A DNA stretch of 64,000 nt from Pomphorhynchus laevis (GCA_012934845.2 WNNJ02001959.1:62001-126000); one strand, 5' to 3'; counted from the stretch's first letter, positions 41,820 to 55,200 are shown. The notes: generated by a model not told the origin, from the letters alone. Made by a program: numbers and translations.

Positions 41820-43097
41820 ATTCTAAACCATATGTATATTTTATAAGATGAACATCGCTAGAAAATTTAAATTATTTGTTTAATTGAGAGACTTAACATC
41901 GTTAGATATGTTCAAACATCTGTATATTCTAAATGAATAGCCGTATTTCAACAAATATTACTATTACCTCGTTAACAATCGATCAAAAATGTATAATAAA
42001 GCCAGTCAACTAAGATTAAAAACTAGATATTTGTTATAGAGAGACTTACTTAGCAGTAAAAGCCTACCGAAATTGAAACATGCAATTGTCTTTGTGTTAA
42101 ATCGCTAGTAAATCTTCTTTTATAGACATTACAGATTATAAATCAGCATTTAGAAGAAAGACAAACATGTTACATGATTATGAGTCAACGAATGTAATGA
42201 TTCAACGAAAGCACATTTACATTGAATTTGTGGATGTCACCTTTTCGGATTTTGAAATTCACTTTTTAATAGTCAATGTTCGCTACAACTCACATTATGT
42301 TTTTGATAAATATTAATTGTAATATATTATAATATTGATATTATATTAAACTGCGTAAACTAATTCACTTATCGGTTGTTTATCTTCGAATATCAACGTT
42401 TATTAATTGTTTATTAACTGTAAATGTATATAATTTAATCACTAAATTCATTTAATCATTAATTTACTATTTTGTATAATAAAATAATATAAGAATATAA
42501 GAATTTTATAAAATTTAAATATTTTAAATATGCCAAGTTACGCATTTGCAAATGTATTTTGAAGCGAAAAGTATTCTAAGAATATCACTTTTGCTTACAA
42601 ATTAATTTAATTTTAAAATTTAGGTTTTGTCAAAAATTATTATGCGATCAAAGGAGAGAGCGAATAGAATTTTTATTAACAAAATAAATTTGATTCAATT
42701 TTTATTTTTAACAATAAAATTTCTATTCACTCACTCATTTGATCAGTTAATAATTTTATTATGAGTGAACAACAAATTTATAACATTTTGTCAAAGCAAT
42801 TGATTTGTTAACAATTCTGGTCTTTAACATGTTGGAAAATTTAATAGACTTGCTAATTAACAAATCCTAAACATTAAGTGAAGTCATTGAAACCATTATG
42901 ATTTCATTGAATATCAAAACTTTAAAACTCAGATTTTTGTCAGATGGCCAATTTGTCATTTGTACAACCCTCTCAAAAAGTTATTTAATTAAATAATTAA
43001 AATAAATTATTTTTTTATATTTATTATGGTTTTTTAAATTATTTAATGTATAAAATTTATTTAAAGTTTAAACTCTGTGTTTTATTAAATTTTACAG

Positions 43098-43226
43098 CAT
43101 TTGCAAGATATTTTGAAAATTATGGAGGAATGCTGGTACGATGAAGCATCCGCTCGCTTGCCAACACTGCGAATAAAGAAGTGTTTTTCTATAATAAAAC
43201 AAAACATTGAAAAGACAGAAATGTAA
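43098..43226 (+). pseudogene. duplicate of receptor exon 10
   Basis: This is identical to 34810-34938, including the TTTTACAG acceptor and the stop codon. There are no other receptor exons nearby, so it cannot make a receptor alone. It could in principle be used as an alternative last exon by splicing over 15 kb from exon 9, but the product would be the same. Confidence 0.9.
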
Positions 43227-44420
43227 TTTGCATTCATTTTTGATTTGTTTCTTTTGCACGTAAAACTTCATATTTGTTTTTTTATTTTGTAAATAAAAGT
43301 TATTTTTGATCAATTTAGTGGATATCAAAATAATATTAAAATCCAATGTCTAAAGTTTCAATCGAAGAACACCGCATAAAATCGGGTTATGCAATTAATG
43401 TAAATGCCTCTATGCAATTTTACATAATATCCGTTATGGAGAAGGATAAAATATAAATATATAAGTTGTATTTAATTAATAATCTTTGAAATAATTATAT
43501 GTTAAAAATTAATTAAAAATTATCGATTTTTATTTATTAACATTATACTATTCGGTATGATGTCCTGTTCAAGAATGCATATGCGCCGACCATTTTGCTG
43601 AATCAACGCCACTTCCTTGATCTTACTTAATGAATTTGTTAACCCGTTTGAATTTTCTAATAATTGAACGTAATCTTTAATCAAAATCCACCCACGATAT
43701 GGGGCATACTCATTTCTAAAAGATTCAGTCGAGCAATAAATCTACTAACAAAAGATTCAGCTAAAATTCCCAAAATTCGAATAAATTTGAAATTAACGCA
43801 AGTATTTTACAATAAAAAGAGGAATTTTCTTTTTCCCCAAATTTGATTAATCCAATGTTTTGCAGAATATATTTCTACTCGTTGTAAAATATAATATTTA
43901 AAATGGGCAAGAGTCTTCCTAATTTGGGAAGAAATTTTATTTCTCTTAAATCTTTTTAGAAATATATTTTTTATTTCTAACAGAAAATTTAAAATTCAGC
44001 AATCAATCTTAAATTACATTTTTAGACTGTGGTAATCTCAGATTCCATCAAGAATTTAACATTTAAAATTTGAATTTGTTGAACCAAATTTAATTATTTG
44101 GATTATAATTTTATTATTTGATAAATTTAAAATAAAAATAAAATTAAATGTAAACAATTAAGATGCATTCGTCATTTAAAATTATAAAATATCTAGCCAT
44201 ACACATCCTTTTTGTATTACGTCATGGGGTGCTGATATATTCAATTTTTTCATTCAGCGGCTGCTAGCAATGCTAAGCGGCAACATGTTTTACATTTCTG
44301 GTTTAGGTTGATGAATTGTAACTTTTAACAATCACTAAATTTATTTTATAACAAAAAAAATCGATTAGTGCTGTGTTACAAGGAAAAGTATAGCAATCAG
44401 TAACACGTTTTATATCGACT

Positions 44421-45041
44421 TTAATATCCTCTCGTTTTCATATATTCAGCAATCGATGGCGTATTGGCAACTGCATCCCAATTTTTCTTGATTACTTCAT
44501 CGCACTCTTCAGCTATATTTGGATTTATTTTAGAAAATTGATCAAGTGCATAGAAGACAAACAAGTCCGCTAGTGTCAGTTGGTCGCCAACGAAATACGG
44601 TGTTTTTCCAGATGGGTTATACATGTCCATTAATTGTTTCAGCTTAGATATCGTCTGCGGTATACGTTCATCTTTGAGAATTGGCATTTGTTTAATTTTA
44701 TCCACTTCACTTAAATGGTATAATACATCGTAATAGAAATCAAATATTTCAAGGACTGTCTGAACTACCACGTCTATTAAAGCAGATTCCAAATTATTTT
44801 TGCCGTCTAAATTGTGTTCTTTAGCGAGATATTTAGTTATAGCTACGCTTTGTGGCATAACCATTGGCTTTCCATTCAAAGTGAATTCAAGAATTGGTAA
44901 TTGACCAAGTGGAGTCGACGGCTTAATTTTCCCCCATTCATGGAAATTAATTCCTACATATTTATAAGGAACATTGCCTGCCGCGAGTACCAACCTTGCT
45001 GGTTCTGCTTTACCACATATATTAAAGTAAGTTAGTTTCAT
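44421..45041 (-). CDS. sigma-class glutathione S-transferase, copy C
   Basis: A 206-residue product, intact, made by the 8288-bp-spaced duplication of copy A. It differs from A at only two residues (HEWGK for HDWGK, SEVDK for SEEDK). The duplicated block ends about 70 bp upstream of its ATG, so the coding region and acceptor-like site were copied but most of the upstream promoter was not. Expression may therefore differ from copy A. Confidence 0.95.
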   Translation of the reverse strand: MKLTYFNICGKAEPARLVLAAGNVPYKYVGINFHEWGKIKPSTPLGQLPILEFTLNGKPMVMPQSVAITKYLAKEHNLDGKNNLESALIDVVVQTVLEIFDFYYDVLYHLSEVDKIKQMPILKDERIPQTISKLKQLMDMYNPSGKTPYFVGDQLTLADLFVFYALDQFSKINPNIAEECDEVIKKNWDAVANTPSIAEYMKTRGY

Positions 45042-45109
45042 AATCTAAAATGGATGAATTATTTTACATAAATAAAATTTATCGGCTTGAATTAATATAA
45101 TTTGCTTTA

Positions 45110-45714
45110 GACTAAATATAAAGGGATGTTATCGTATATTATCTTCTTCTATTCATAACATCAAAGTATCAAAATATTATAATATCACATATATATTAAC
45201 ACATTACAAATTTCCACATTATAATATATAATTAAATTTGTTTTTAATTGCTTCAAAAATTTTATTTGTATGGAACAAACAGGGCATAAAATGTATATGA
45301 AAAAAATCTAAGAAAAGTTCTTAATATTTAATATATTTAATCTTTAAAATGATTATATTGATGTGATGAACAACGGTAAGTGTTTATTAAAAGTACGGTA
45401 AATGTACTTTTAATTTTAGTATCCAAATTTTAAGATTTTGTGGTTAAGGAAACATAAGTCGGCATTAGTAAAAAATGTATAATACAGAAACATTTATATT
45501 GTAATATAATCAACAAATTTAGTTTTTAAATATGTTCCTTAAATTCAATAGATAGAGTCATTACAAGAAAAAAATTTAATACATACAATGTATCAATATA
45601 TCAAAAATATAATATTAAATATCTGATTTGTCTGATATATAGTATAAATACACAGAGTATATTGCAAAGTCAATCGAGCAAAATACATATTTAAATATTA
45701 TATAATTAATTAAC
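45110..45714. other. AT-rich spacer upstream of GST copy C
   Basis: No gene or repeat recognised. It would be the new upstream region of GST copy C. Confidence 0.5.
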
Positions 45715-45758
45715 TCATGAATCTCAAAAGAGTGAGACCAATCCGCGTGAAATACGTT

Positions 45759-45835
45759 GTTATCATTGAAGCCAGATTTTTCGTCATTGTGATGACGAAA
45801 CGGTACTTACTACCGCGTTGGGCTTCAATGATAAC
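45759..45835 (+). other. three-way-junction stem-loop, degenerate hammerhead-like
   Basis: A perfect 15-bp outer stem (45759-45773 with 45821-45835) encloses two hairpins: CGTCAT-TGTG-ATGACG followed by AAAC, and CGGTA-CTTAC-TACCG. GAAA follows the first hairpin as in hammerheads, but the expected CTGATGA is replaced by AGATTTTT. The flank 45720-45755 matches the structured repeat at 6375-6420. Confidence 0.55.
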
Positions 45836-45959
45836 GATTAAGAAAATACAAAATTGAATTTGTTTTTAAATCATATGCCATTTACAGTTCCGGTTGTCAA
45901 GCCGCTGATGCAAATCACGTAAATAAATTATATGCCATTCACAGTTCCGGTTGTCAAGC

Positions 45960-47660
45960 TGCTGATACGCAACAACGATAATCTAGCTATATGCCGATCA
46001 GACAAAGGAAAATCAATGGTGGTGCTGGATCGCAATGATTACATTAAATTCGGTGAAGTACTGGAAGATGGTAATTTACCCCTATTTCAATAGATCCTAC
46101 TAATTCAATGGAAAGAAAATTTAACAAGTATATGCTTAACTTATACAAAGCCGAAAAAATACCTCTTTCGGACTATAGACTCATTAGATCTAGTAACGTT
46201 AAACCTTCATTTATGTATTTGCTTCCTAAAGTGCATAAATCTGTTCGTTCCGTACGACCAGTCATCGCCTCGTACAACAGCTTTAGTCATAAACTAGCAA
46301 AATTCATTAATAAAAAACTACAGCTGCACATGGGTATGACTTATGCATCCATTAAAGACGGACCTGATTTTGCGACTTGAATTAAGAATCTGAATCACGA
46401 TTGTCACCTAATTACCGCAGATGTAATATCACTATTTACTAATGTACCCCTGGTTGATGCTATAACACTCACGAGTCATTTACTGACTGATAAGGAACAT
46501 AACTGGACACTCGATTTTTCTGAATGGTTTGAACTCATCTCGTTCTGCACTAACAAAAACCATTTTGTGTTCAACAAAAATATGTATGTCCAATCTAAAG
46601 GTGTCGCAATGGGATCTCCATTAGGACCAGCGTTGGCTGAGATTTTTTTTCGAAATTGGGAGGGTGACATTCACCAACGCTTACCCACCCTAAGATTCTA
46701 CGTGCGTTACGTGGATGATGCATTTATGGCATTTGATTCTGATTTACCTCCAGACAATTCTATTATTGAAGTCCTAAATTCTAAAGATAATAATATTAAT
46801 TGGAGTATTGAACACCCTGATAACAACTGCATTAGTTTTTTGGACGTAAAGGTATTGCTAGGTAATCCAATCGTACAACAGTGCACAGGAAGGATATCCC
46901 TAACATTGTAACAAGCTGGTCATCTCATTCACCTGTAAAATGGAAAACGTCACAGGCACGATCCCTATTCCTGCGAGCACACCGTATTTGCTCAAATGAA
47001 CATTTACTTCGGGATGAATTAAATAATATCTATGTTCTACTAAAAAAAGCACTTTCCACCTAATATCATTAATCGCGCATTCCATAATGCCCGTCGCATC
47101 ATAAATGATCAAAGAAAACGATCTGCAACTTAAGGGGAAAAGTTCATCGAGGTCCCATTCATCAACCAGAAGGTACATTCCTTAATGTGTAGCAATCTCG
47201 GTCTATGTAGAGATGACATATTTCCCTTTACTCGTTCACTACCTAGGCTATCTAGTATGCTCAAACTAAAACCTTAATTTGAATCGGCCGGTGTTGTCTA
47301 CAATTTTCCATGCCTCCAGTGTAAGAAAATATATGTGGGTCAAGCAGTAAGACCGTTAACTATCAGTACCAAAGAACACTCATATGTAATGAAGAGAGCA
47401 TTACACGAACTGTATACATCCTCTTGTGCCATTTCTCATCATATAGGTGTTAATAAGCACTTAATGGAGATTAACCTAATCACACCAGTGAGGAAAGAAA
47501 CTAATAAAACAAAGCGTAAAATTATCGAAGCTATGTATCTTGAGATATTTAAACATTGCATAGTCCCTAACAATAAAGCAGACATTACATTAAAGCTTAG
47601 TTTAAACTTAGTCGCTAGAAATTTGTGTTTGCCACCATCAGTAGAGATGGACAATGGATA
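45960..47660 (+). mobile_element. Penelope-like element (Penelope type), RT plus C-terminal GIY-YIG
   Basis: In order: DKGKSMVVLDRNDY (about 45995), PSFMYLLPKVHKSVRSVRPV (46205-46265), LITADVISLFTNVPL (RT motif A, about 46410-46455), GVAMGSPLGPALAEIFFRNW (46600-46660), FYVRYVDDAFMAF (catalytic YVDD, 46696-46735), NWSIEHPDNNCISFLDVKV (46798-46850), then a GVVYNFPCLQCKKIYVGQA GIY-YIG stretch near 47290-47345. It is nearly full length but broken at several points. Its RT differs from the 28-29 kb copy, so it is a separate lineage. Confidence 0.85.
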
Positions 47661-47724
47661 AACAATTTTTTTATATATTTTTTATTATTTTTTTTGCACT
47701 TTCTAATTCCTTTTACTAATGTGT

Positions 47725-48145
47725 TTTATTTCTAGACCCTGAAGATGACGTGCCATAGTGACGTCGAAATATTGGATTTTTCTAATCAAATAAATATTCC
47801 TGTTTCCTCGCCTTCTTTTAATAATTCTTGTGATGTTATAAATAATAATAATTGTATCGTAAGTAATACGACAAACAAATGTTTTTCATTAAATATTAAT
47901 AATAATTGTAACTGCAATACCGCAGGTGTAGTGTATCTAATACAATGTACATGTGGATTGCAATATATAGGAAAAACATATCAAATGTTAAAAACTAGGT
48001 TTAGGCAACACATATATAATATACAGCATAATAGTCAAACTATATTTCATAAACATATGAGATTAATAGGACATTATATTAAAAACTGTAAATTATTTAT
48101 TTTAGAACATATTATCGAAGAAAACATTTCAAGATGCGCCTGGGG
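47725..48145 (+). mobile_element. Naiad-type Penelope 5' part with GIY-YIG domain
   Basis: An open frame of 137 codons from 47745 includes a C-N-C run and GVVYLIQCTCGLQYIGKT, then RFRQHIYNIQ and HKHMRLIGH. This is the GIY-YIG nuclease with the CxCGLxYxGKT wording of Naiad-type elements, where the nuclease is N-terminal. It matches 16215-16100 closely after MRLIGH and then stops abruptly at 48135. A CTGAAGATGACG...CGTCGAAA hairpin lies at 47739-47769, upstream. A truncated copy. Confidence 0.75.
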
Positions 48146-48149
48146 TGGT

Positions 48150-51100
48150 CAAGATTGACACATTTTCAGCCAATAGGTATGAACAATCTGTTGAGTGTAT
48201 AGAACGTGGAAGTATGATTTTGAAAGCCACCCAAGAATTGTTATGAGTGGAGCGGCATATATTTGAGATGAAACTGCGTTTTGTCTGTTTTTTTTTCAGA
48301 ATAGAAACCGTATTTCTGCAATGACGGTCCTCGCTGTGCACGGTGAAGACGAGCATGAATCACAAAATTGTGAAAAAAAGGTCCTAAAGACCTAAGTGTA
48401 CACATTCACATAAGGCTTATTCTCACACCTGCACCCATTTTAAAGAATATTTAAAGTGGGTGGATGGTGAGAATAAAAAAGTGTGTGAAGGAGCACAAAC
48501 CTTTTTACAAGCCGCTAAAAAGGCAGGGTGATAAACGTCTCCGAAATGAGAATGTTGATCGACCGACTAAACGAACTGGTAAAGGTGATGATAGTGGCCG
48601 CGGAAAATAAAAATCTAAAAACAAAATTATTATCAAGAGAGAATAAAATACAAAGTTTGAAAACAGATATAAGCAGAATATTAATAAGTAATTACAAAAA
48701 CTATAATGAAAATAAAAAAATAGTACAAAAAAACATATCGTTTTGCAACTTTAAAAAACGCGTATCCAGAAGGGTATGACGAAAACATGGAGTTTGGCTC
48801 CTTAGTTTCGTCAGACTAGGAAGGATCTGCTATTTTTAAAGTCGTGCACAAGCAGGCAAGGAAAGATAGCTCTTCAAAAGGAGGAGGCACCAAGTTAGGG
48901 GAACAACGTCCTTCTGCAGATGACGTTGTTAAGAAACGTTGAGAAGAGCCGTGTAAAAAGCGGCGCATCGAGTACAATGCGTTGGACATCTCATTGATAA
49001 GTTGGAATATAGGAAACGTTAGGAAACTTGTTCAATATTTCAATATGGATTATGGGGATATCCTCTTTCTGCAGGAGGCACGTTCTCCACAGGTTTTAAA
49101 CACTTTAAACAGAAGTTTCGAAAAATACAAAATTTTCACATGTCAAGTTGACGGTAGGTTAGAGCTCACCCTGGTCTCAATGACAAGCGAGCGTCTTAAC
49201 GCTTGCTTGATTTCAGAGGGGACCAGTTACGTGGGATCTTATCAACTTCGAAATTCTTCGTTTCCCGCCGTCCGGTGTAGCAAACTGCTACATAAAACCG
49301 GATGGCTGGCGGACGAAGGAGAGTACGAAGGCCGTCAAGAACTTGCTGCTTAGAGTGTTTAATGCCGGTGCCCACTACATTGTTGATGATTTAAATGACT
49401 CCGGAGGAGCTCGAGTGGGATCACTGATTGACTAAATCGGAGAGACCATAATCCCACTAGAGGGAACGTTTCTCCGGCGTCATATAGGTTACTAATCCAT
49501 TTTAAATATCGCAATTCATTTAAAAAATGTCAAGTTTAAAATAAAATCGTTAAAAAACAGAATGAAACGGGTTTAATGACGCATACAAGCTTGTATACTG
49601 GGTTTGGAAGGAAGAAATGGTCCAAAAAAACAGATTTCAACCGACCAAGGCTGGTATGCAAGCTTACAACAAAAAAGTTTAAATGTTTTTAACCAATAAG
49701 AATGATAAGAATATTTATTATTATAGGAACGAAGAAGAAAATATCCTTTATTTGATTAAAATTCTATATTTTGATAACTCCTGCTATCATCAGGATTCCA
49801 AAAAACGTTTTAAATATAGAATTTTAATCAAATAAAGGATATTTTCTTCTTCGTTCCTATAATAATATATATTTGAAATGGAAGAAGATTGTTGATTTAG
49901 TATTTATTAGATAATAATAGTAATTAAATTTTATATTATATAACAAATGAATAATGTGTGTGAGTACATAAATTTTTTTAATGAATTGAGCGTGAATGAT
50001 TAGTGTTAATCATTAGTGTTAATGATATAATTCGTTCCTATAATAATATATATTTGAAATGGAAGAAGATTGTTGATTTAGTATTTATTAGATAATAATA
50101 GTAATTAAATTTTATATTATATAACAAATGAATAATGTGTGTGAGTACATAAATTTTTTTAATGAATTGAGCGTGAATGATTAGTGTTAATCATAGTGTT
50201 AATGATTTTTGTTCAAATTTTATAAATAATCAATTGTACTTTTTAAGAAATAATATTTTTTTATACAATTTTAATGCTAAATTATATAATTCAGCAAATA
50301 AACACCTGCGGACAAAACAACCTCCATTGCCAAAATACAATCCTAAGGATTTGCACATGAAGAAACTCCTCTGGGATTAATAGCTGATCCTAATCCGTCT
50401 GATCGAAGGAGGTTTCTCATGTGCCGACTCCAAGATCAAATCGATGAAGAGTCGTTGAAGCGTGATACAAGAAAGCTACTGTCCTCCAAGACTTTCTTAA
50501 AAGAATGGTGGTCATCCATAAGGAAGACCACCTTTCCGTCTTGGAGAGCAGCAGCTTCAAAAGGGATTGCTTCAAAGGGTATTAAGATTGTATTATAGAA
50601 AATGATAAAGAAACATCTCTCAAATGCAATGATATGCTCCGAGGATGTGCAGCTTAAAAATAGGTTGAAGCTTACTCTCCATCATATTGACCCATTGGAA
50701 GAGGATATCACACTTGAAGATCTCTTGGATGCGTGGCCGATCACGCCTAAGACGCCATCTAATGGTATCTCGGCGTGCGCGGCTGCTACCAAGCTGATCG
50801 ACAAAGAACTCCGAGGGCGAATCGCGGCTAAACTGATAGCTTCACCGCTAGAAGCCTGGCCAGATATTGCACTCGGGAAAGTGATATTTCTCCCAAAGTG
50901 TCAATGGGTGTCAACGGCTAAGGACACGAGACCAACCACCATATTCAATTATACGGTGATAGTCTATGAGAGAGCTCTGGCAAGATACATGGCTCGCCAC
51001 TACGAGTCGCGTGGATTGTTGGGTGAGCACATACACGGGTTTTGTGTGGTAGGGGAACTGTAAAAGCAGTAAGGGGATTACAGGGTTTTCTCACCAAGGA

Positions 51101-51720
51101 TACACGGCCGGCACTGCTGTATTCTTTTGACGTGTCTGCAGCCTTTGACAACATCACACTCGACTCAGTAATGAAAACGTTGAGAAGAGATGTTGTTCCA
51201 CTGAACATTCTGCGTCGAGTGTGGGGAATTTTGGAGATTAGAAGCCTCTATCTAGAAGACGACAAGGGCCCCTTGTATAAGCTATCCAAGGGTATTTCTT
51301 GAGGGTCCCCTTTATCACCAATCCGTTATATGATTATGGCAAGGGGAGTCTTTTATGGAGTTTTGGATAGAAACACCAGTGGTACTATCTATGCGGACGA
51401 TATATTGCTTGTGTTTAAAATAGATTCCTTGTCTGACAGGAGATTCGAAGAGAGAGTGAAATCAGTGGTGAATGGGTTGCTAGACGCCTGTCTAAGTTGG
51501 GTTTGTCGTTAAATCCAATGAAAATCAATTTCATTCACTACATATTTCGCAAATCAGGACGTCATACTAAATTATTTGGTGATCTTCCAAGGAATCGGAA
51601 GCGACAAATAAGGATACTGGGATCTGTCTTCGAATCCAGGCTGCACTGGAGATCAAACATGGCAAAATATTTTATATTTGTAAAAAAGATATAAAGTTGT
51701 TCTAGCGTGCAAGACGTTTA
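48150..51720 (+). mobile_element. LINE with coiled-coil ORF1-like part, APE endonuclease and RT
   Basis: 48528-48779 encodes a lysine-rich coiled-coil-like piece. 48982-49353 begins ISLISWNIGN...GDILFLQEAR, the start of an apurinic-type endonuclease. After an inserted block at 49725-50210 the RT follows: GKVIFLPKCQW, RPTTIFN, SFDVSAAFDNITLDSVMKTL (motif A), GSPLSP near 51303, IYADDILLVFK (catalytic YADD, about 51388-51420), and GLSLNPMKINFIHY. An in-frame stop lies just before GSPLSP and frameshifts occur elsewhere, so it is inactive. I cannot settle the clade. Confidence 0.8.
49725..50212. repeat. Penelope end palindrome and 181-bp tandem duplication inside a LINE
   Basis: 49728-49774 and 49814-49860 are inverted copies about 47 bp long. 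The CTGATGATAGC...GTTATC-AAAA hairpin at 49793-49769 lies in one arm. Next to them 49852-50030 and 50033-50210 are direct copies of one 180-bp sequence also related to 33760-33830. The block interrupts the LINE between endonuclease and RT. Confidence 0.75.
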
Positions 51721-52200
51721 AATGACAGTTTGAGTAGGTGTATAGTAGTGCTTATGCGTTTGTGTTGAGTGACCTATACTTCTACTCAAATAATCGTCCA
51801 CCAGAGCAACGTTATAGATTTTTAAAAAGACTTCTAGAATTAATTAAAAAATAATTTAATAATGATGAATATTTGAAAAATAAATTAATTAAAAGATATG
51901 TAAAGTTTTATAATGTAAAAATAAAAATTTTGAATAATTTTAATTTTTCGAATGAATTTGATTTACTTTGTTTTCGTGTTTAATTTAAAATCTTATGTAA
52001 ATTATTTGTTGTATAAAAAATGAAATAGAATTTTATTGTTTAAATGTGATTTTATTTATTTTTATCGTTTTTACCATCACAAATTCGGAAAGAATAATAA
52101 TTACGACAGTCAAAAGACAAATGCTTCCCGTAGACGGGTTTGCAGAAAAGCGCATACGAGCGTGAAGATTTACTTTTCATAAATTCAACGTTCATTGTTA
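51721..52200. other. AT-rich spacer
   Basis: No gene or repeat with another copy was recognised. Confidence 0.45.
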
Positions 52201-55200
52201 ATCAATGCTTTTTTACTTTAATAAATTCTTACATTTTTTATAGTCGAAAATTTGTGAACAAAACGCCCTGAGCAATACAATGAATTCTTACATAAATTCA
52301 TACATTTTTTAACATTGATTGATTTTGTAAATGTTGTTTTCGTTTTACAAAAGAAGCTAGCCTTCCTTTGCTTAGTCATGACAAGTAGCGACAAGGTGCT
52401 GACGAACATCTTGTTGCAGCAGCAAATTTTGCAAGAGCTGCTCAATCGTAATAAACAGACCACGAACAAGCAGTGAATCATCACGGGGGATACTAGTATC
52501 ATCGTTCAGATCATTCGACATACCAAGGAAATCTTGGGAGGAGGTTTACCGGGATCAATTGCAATTCCACTTTCAGACACAAGGCATTGTGGAATACGCA
52601 AGAAAAAAGAGCTATTTATGTCGTGGATTGGAACTGCCGGTTTTTAATTAATATCACAAGTCAATGTAGGACAAAGAATTGAAAAACACACATTTGCAAT
52701 ATTAGTTGAACAACAAAATAAGCATTTTAAACAAGCTGTACACGTGCTGACAGCAAGATACGAATTCAAGCAATGCGAAATGAATGAGACACTACCATAT
52801 TCTACTTTGGTTGTTCGTTTAAGAGAAAAGGCAAGACATTGCAAATTCTTCAATCCAGAAATTGTAAACGAAAAGCAAGCAATGGATTGCTTGCTGGATT
52901 TCTTGATTGAAAGCAAACGAAGTCAGAAATGTTCAGCATCGGATAGTGAGCGCCGGCGATGCCATAAAAAGGCCATTTCGCAATTTACTGTCGCAGTAAA
53001 CATGTTAACAAGATTCCAATGATAAATGTTACCGATCGTTCATATTACTTGAATACGGTAAACGTGATCGAAATATGCAATATGGTACCGACAATTCTGG
53101 TCACGCTAAACGGGGTTTATTGTAACATAGAGTTTGATACAGCTAGCGTCACGATGATCACCGAATAAACGTGGTGTCGGATCGGAAGATCTGACACTAA
53201 AGTTACAACGGGGCGAACCGCCGTTTCGCCCTGCTATAACTTTAAAAACGTATGGGAATCATGTGTTAACTAACCTAGGAAAGTGTAGGAGAATGTAGCA
53301 TTCCAGAATACAAAGGCAGCAGGGAAGATACAAATGCTGAAGGATAACGAGACATCGAACTCGGAGGAGAAGTCGTTACTCGCTGACTATGCACTTTATT
53401 TAAAAATAACGGACGACCCGTATGGGTCGTCCGTAGGGATAGTATTTGGCTGTCTTACATAAGCCGTAGGGATAGTATTTTCATAGACTATCTCAGATCC
53501 CTCAAACAAAGAAACCAAGACAATGAAAATGATAAGCAACAAATTTATAAAATATAAATCAAATACGAAGAACAATGGTCAACTTACCACTGGCCGGATG
53601 AGTTTTCATTGTCGAATGCTGTGTGACCTGGCAGATGTACGGAGACAGCGAAAGAGGCATCAGCATCCGAAGCGGACTAGCCTTAATGTAGGAACGTGGA
53701 ATGCCATGTCACTGGCGGGTTTGGAACCAGAATTAGTTGGAGAGATGATTTGATATAAATAAAGACGACTATACAACTGGGTATTGCCGTCCAGTAAAAA
53801 AGACCATCCATAAATGATTATAAAACATCGTTTATGGATGGAAGACCAATCCATAAACTTATGGGTATTCAAGACGACCCGTACGCAGGAGAAGGCGTTA
53901 CTCGCTGATTATGCACATTTATTCAAGAATAACGGACGACCCATACACAACTATACATTTACTCTAAATGTTGACTCTGCTGCGATATCAAAATGTTATC
54001 AAAGTAGATGGGTGCCGTTTCATCTCCGCGAGCAAGTAGAGAAATCACTTAAAAGTCAAGTCGATTTTATATTTCTGGAACCGATAGATCTTTCGAAAGA
54101 AGATGTCAAGTCGGCAACACCATCGTAATAGTCCGCAAGGCAAATGACTTGATCCGAATATGTGAAGATTTAAGGATTACTGTGAATCCACATTTGAGTG
54201 TCGATCCATATATTCTTCCAACATGGGAAGACGTGACATGCAAAGTGAGCGGCGGCATACAATATTCGAAGATCGACTTGAAAGATGCATACCTACAGTT
54301 ATCTATCGAAACAGACTCCAGAAAGTTTCTGACGATTTTGACACACGTCGGCTATTTTCGTTTTACCAGAATGCCTTTATGTATTAGCATTGCTCCTGCA
54401 ATCTTACAACGTTATATTGACAGACTCTTGAAAAAATTCTAATGGTTGTCGCATATTTTGGACGATATTATCGAAAGAGGCAAAAGCCGGAAAGAACATA
54501 CTGCAAATTTGGGAGTCGTTTTCGCAAGATCGAGTTAAGCAGGTGTTGCTGTGAATGAAAAGAAAATCCAGAATTTTCAAAATCAGATCGAATTACTAGG
54601 ACATATCATAGCCAAGGACCACATTGTGCCATCACCCTAAAAACTACAAACGATTTAAGAGATACATGTTCCGTCAGACTAACATCAACTACCTTTCGTC
54701 TTTGGGATCGATTAATTTTTTAAATCGATTTATATCCAACTTGTAGTCAACATGTGCGCTATTATATCAGCTGGTAGGAAAAAATTGCGACTGGCATTGG
54801 GTAGGTGAGCATGATAGAGCATTTTCGACGGTGAAACCCAGTATGATAGACCGAAGAGTTCTCATCAGAACTTACGACATTGATAAAGAGACGCAGTTAG
54901 CTTGCGACGCTAGTGATCGTGAACTGGGAGCAGTATTATTCGAGAAACAAATAAATAACCAGTACGCACCCATAGCTTACGCATCTCAAACCTTCAAGAC
55001 AAGCGAGAAAAACTATTCTCAAATTGAGAAAGAATCGTTGGCTATACTCTTTGGAATAACAAGATATCACAAATATCTGACAGGGCGAAGGTTTGTGCTT
55101 TGGAGTGATCACAAACCACTACTACACATATTCGGAACGAGTCGGCAATTGTCGAAGATGACGAATAAACGGCTTGTTCGTTGGACGATTACACTCGGAA

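Larger units (their letters stand above)
41820..45109. repeat. segmental duplication, copy 2
   Basis: Partner of 34050-36821. It carries about 600 bp extra at about 42310-42935 relative to copy 1. Beyond 45109 the two copies diverge abruptly. Confidence 0.95.

Noticed and set aside
43098-43226. A second TGF-beta receptor gene near 43 kb
   Set aside because: Only the last exon and its acceptor are present, as part of the 8288-bp-spaced duplication. No other receptor exon lies nearby.
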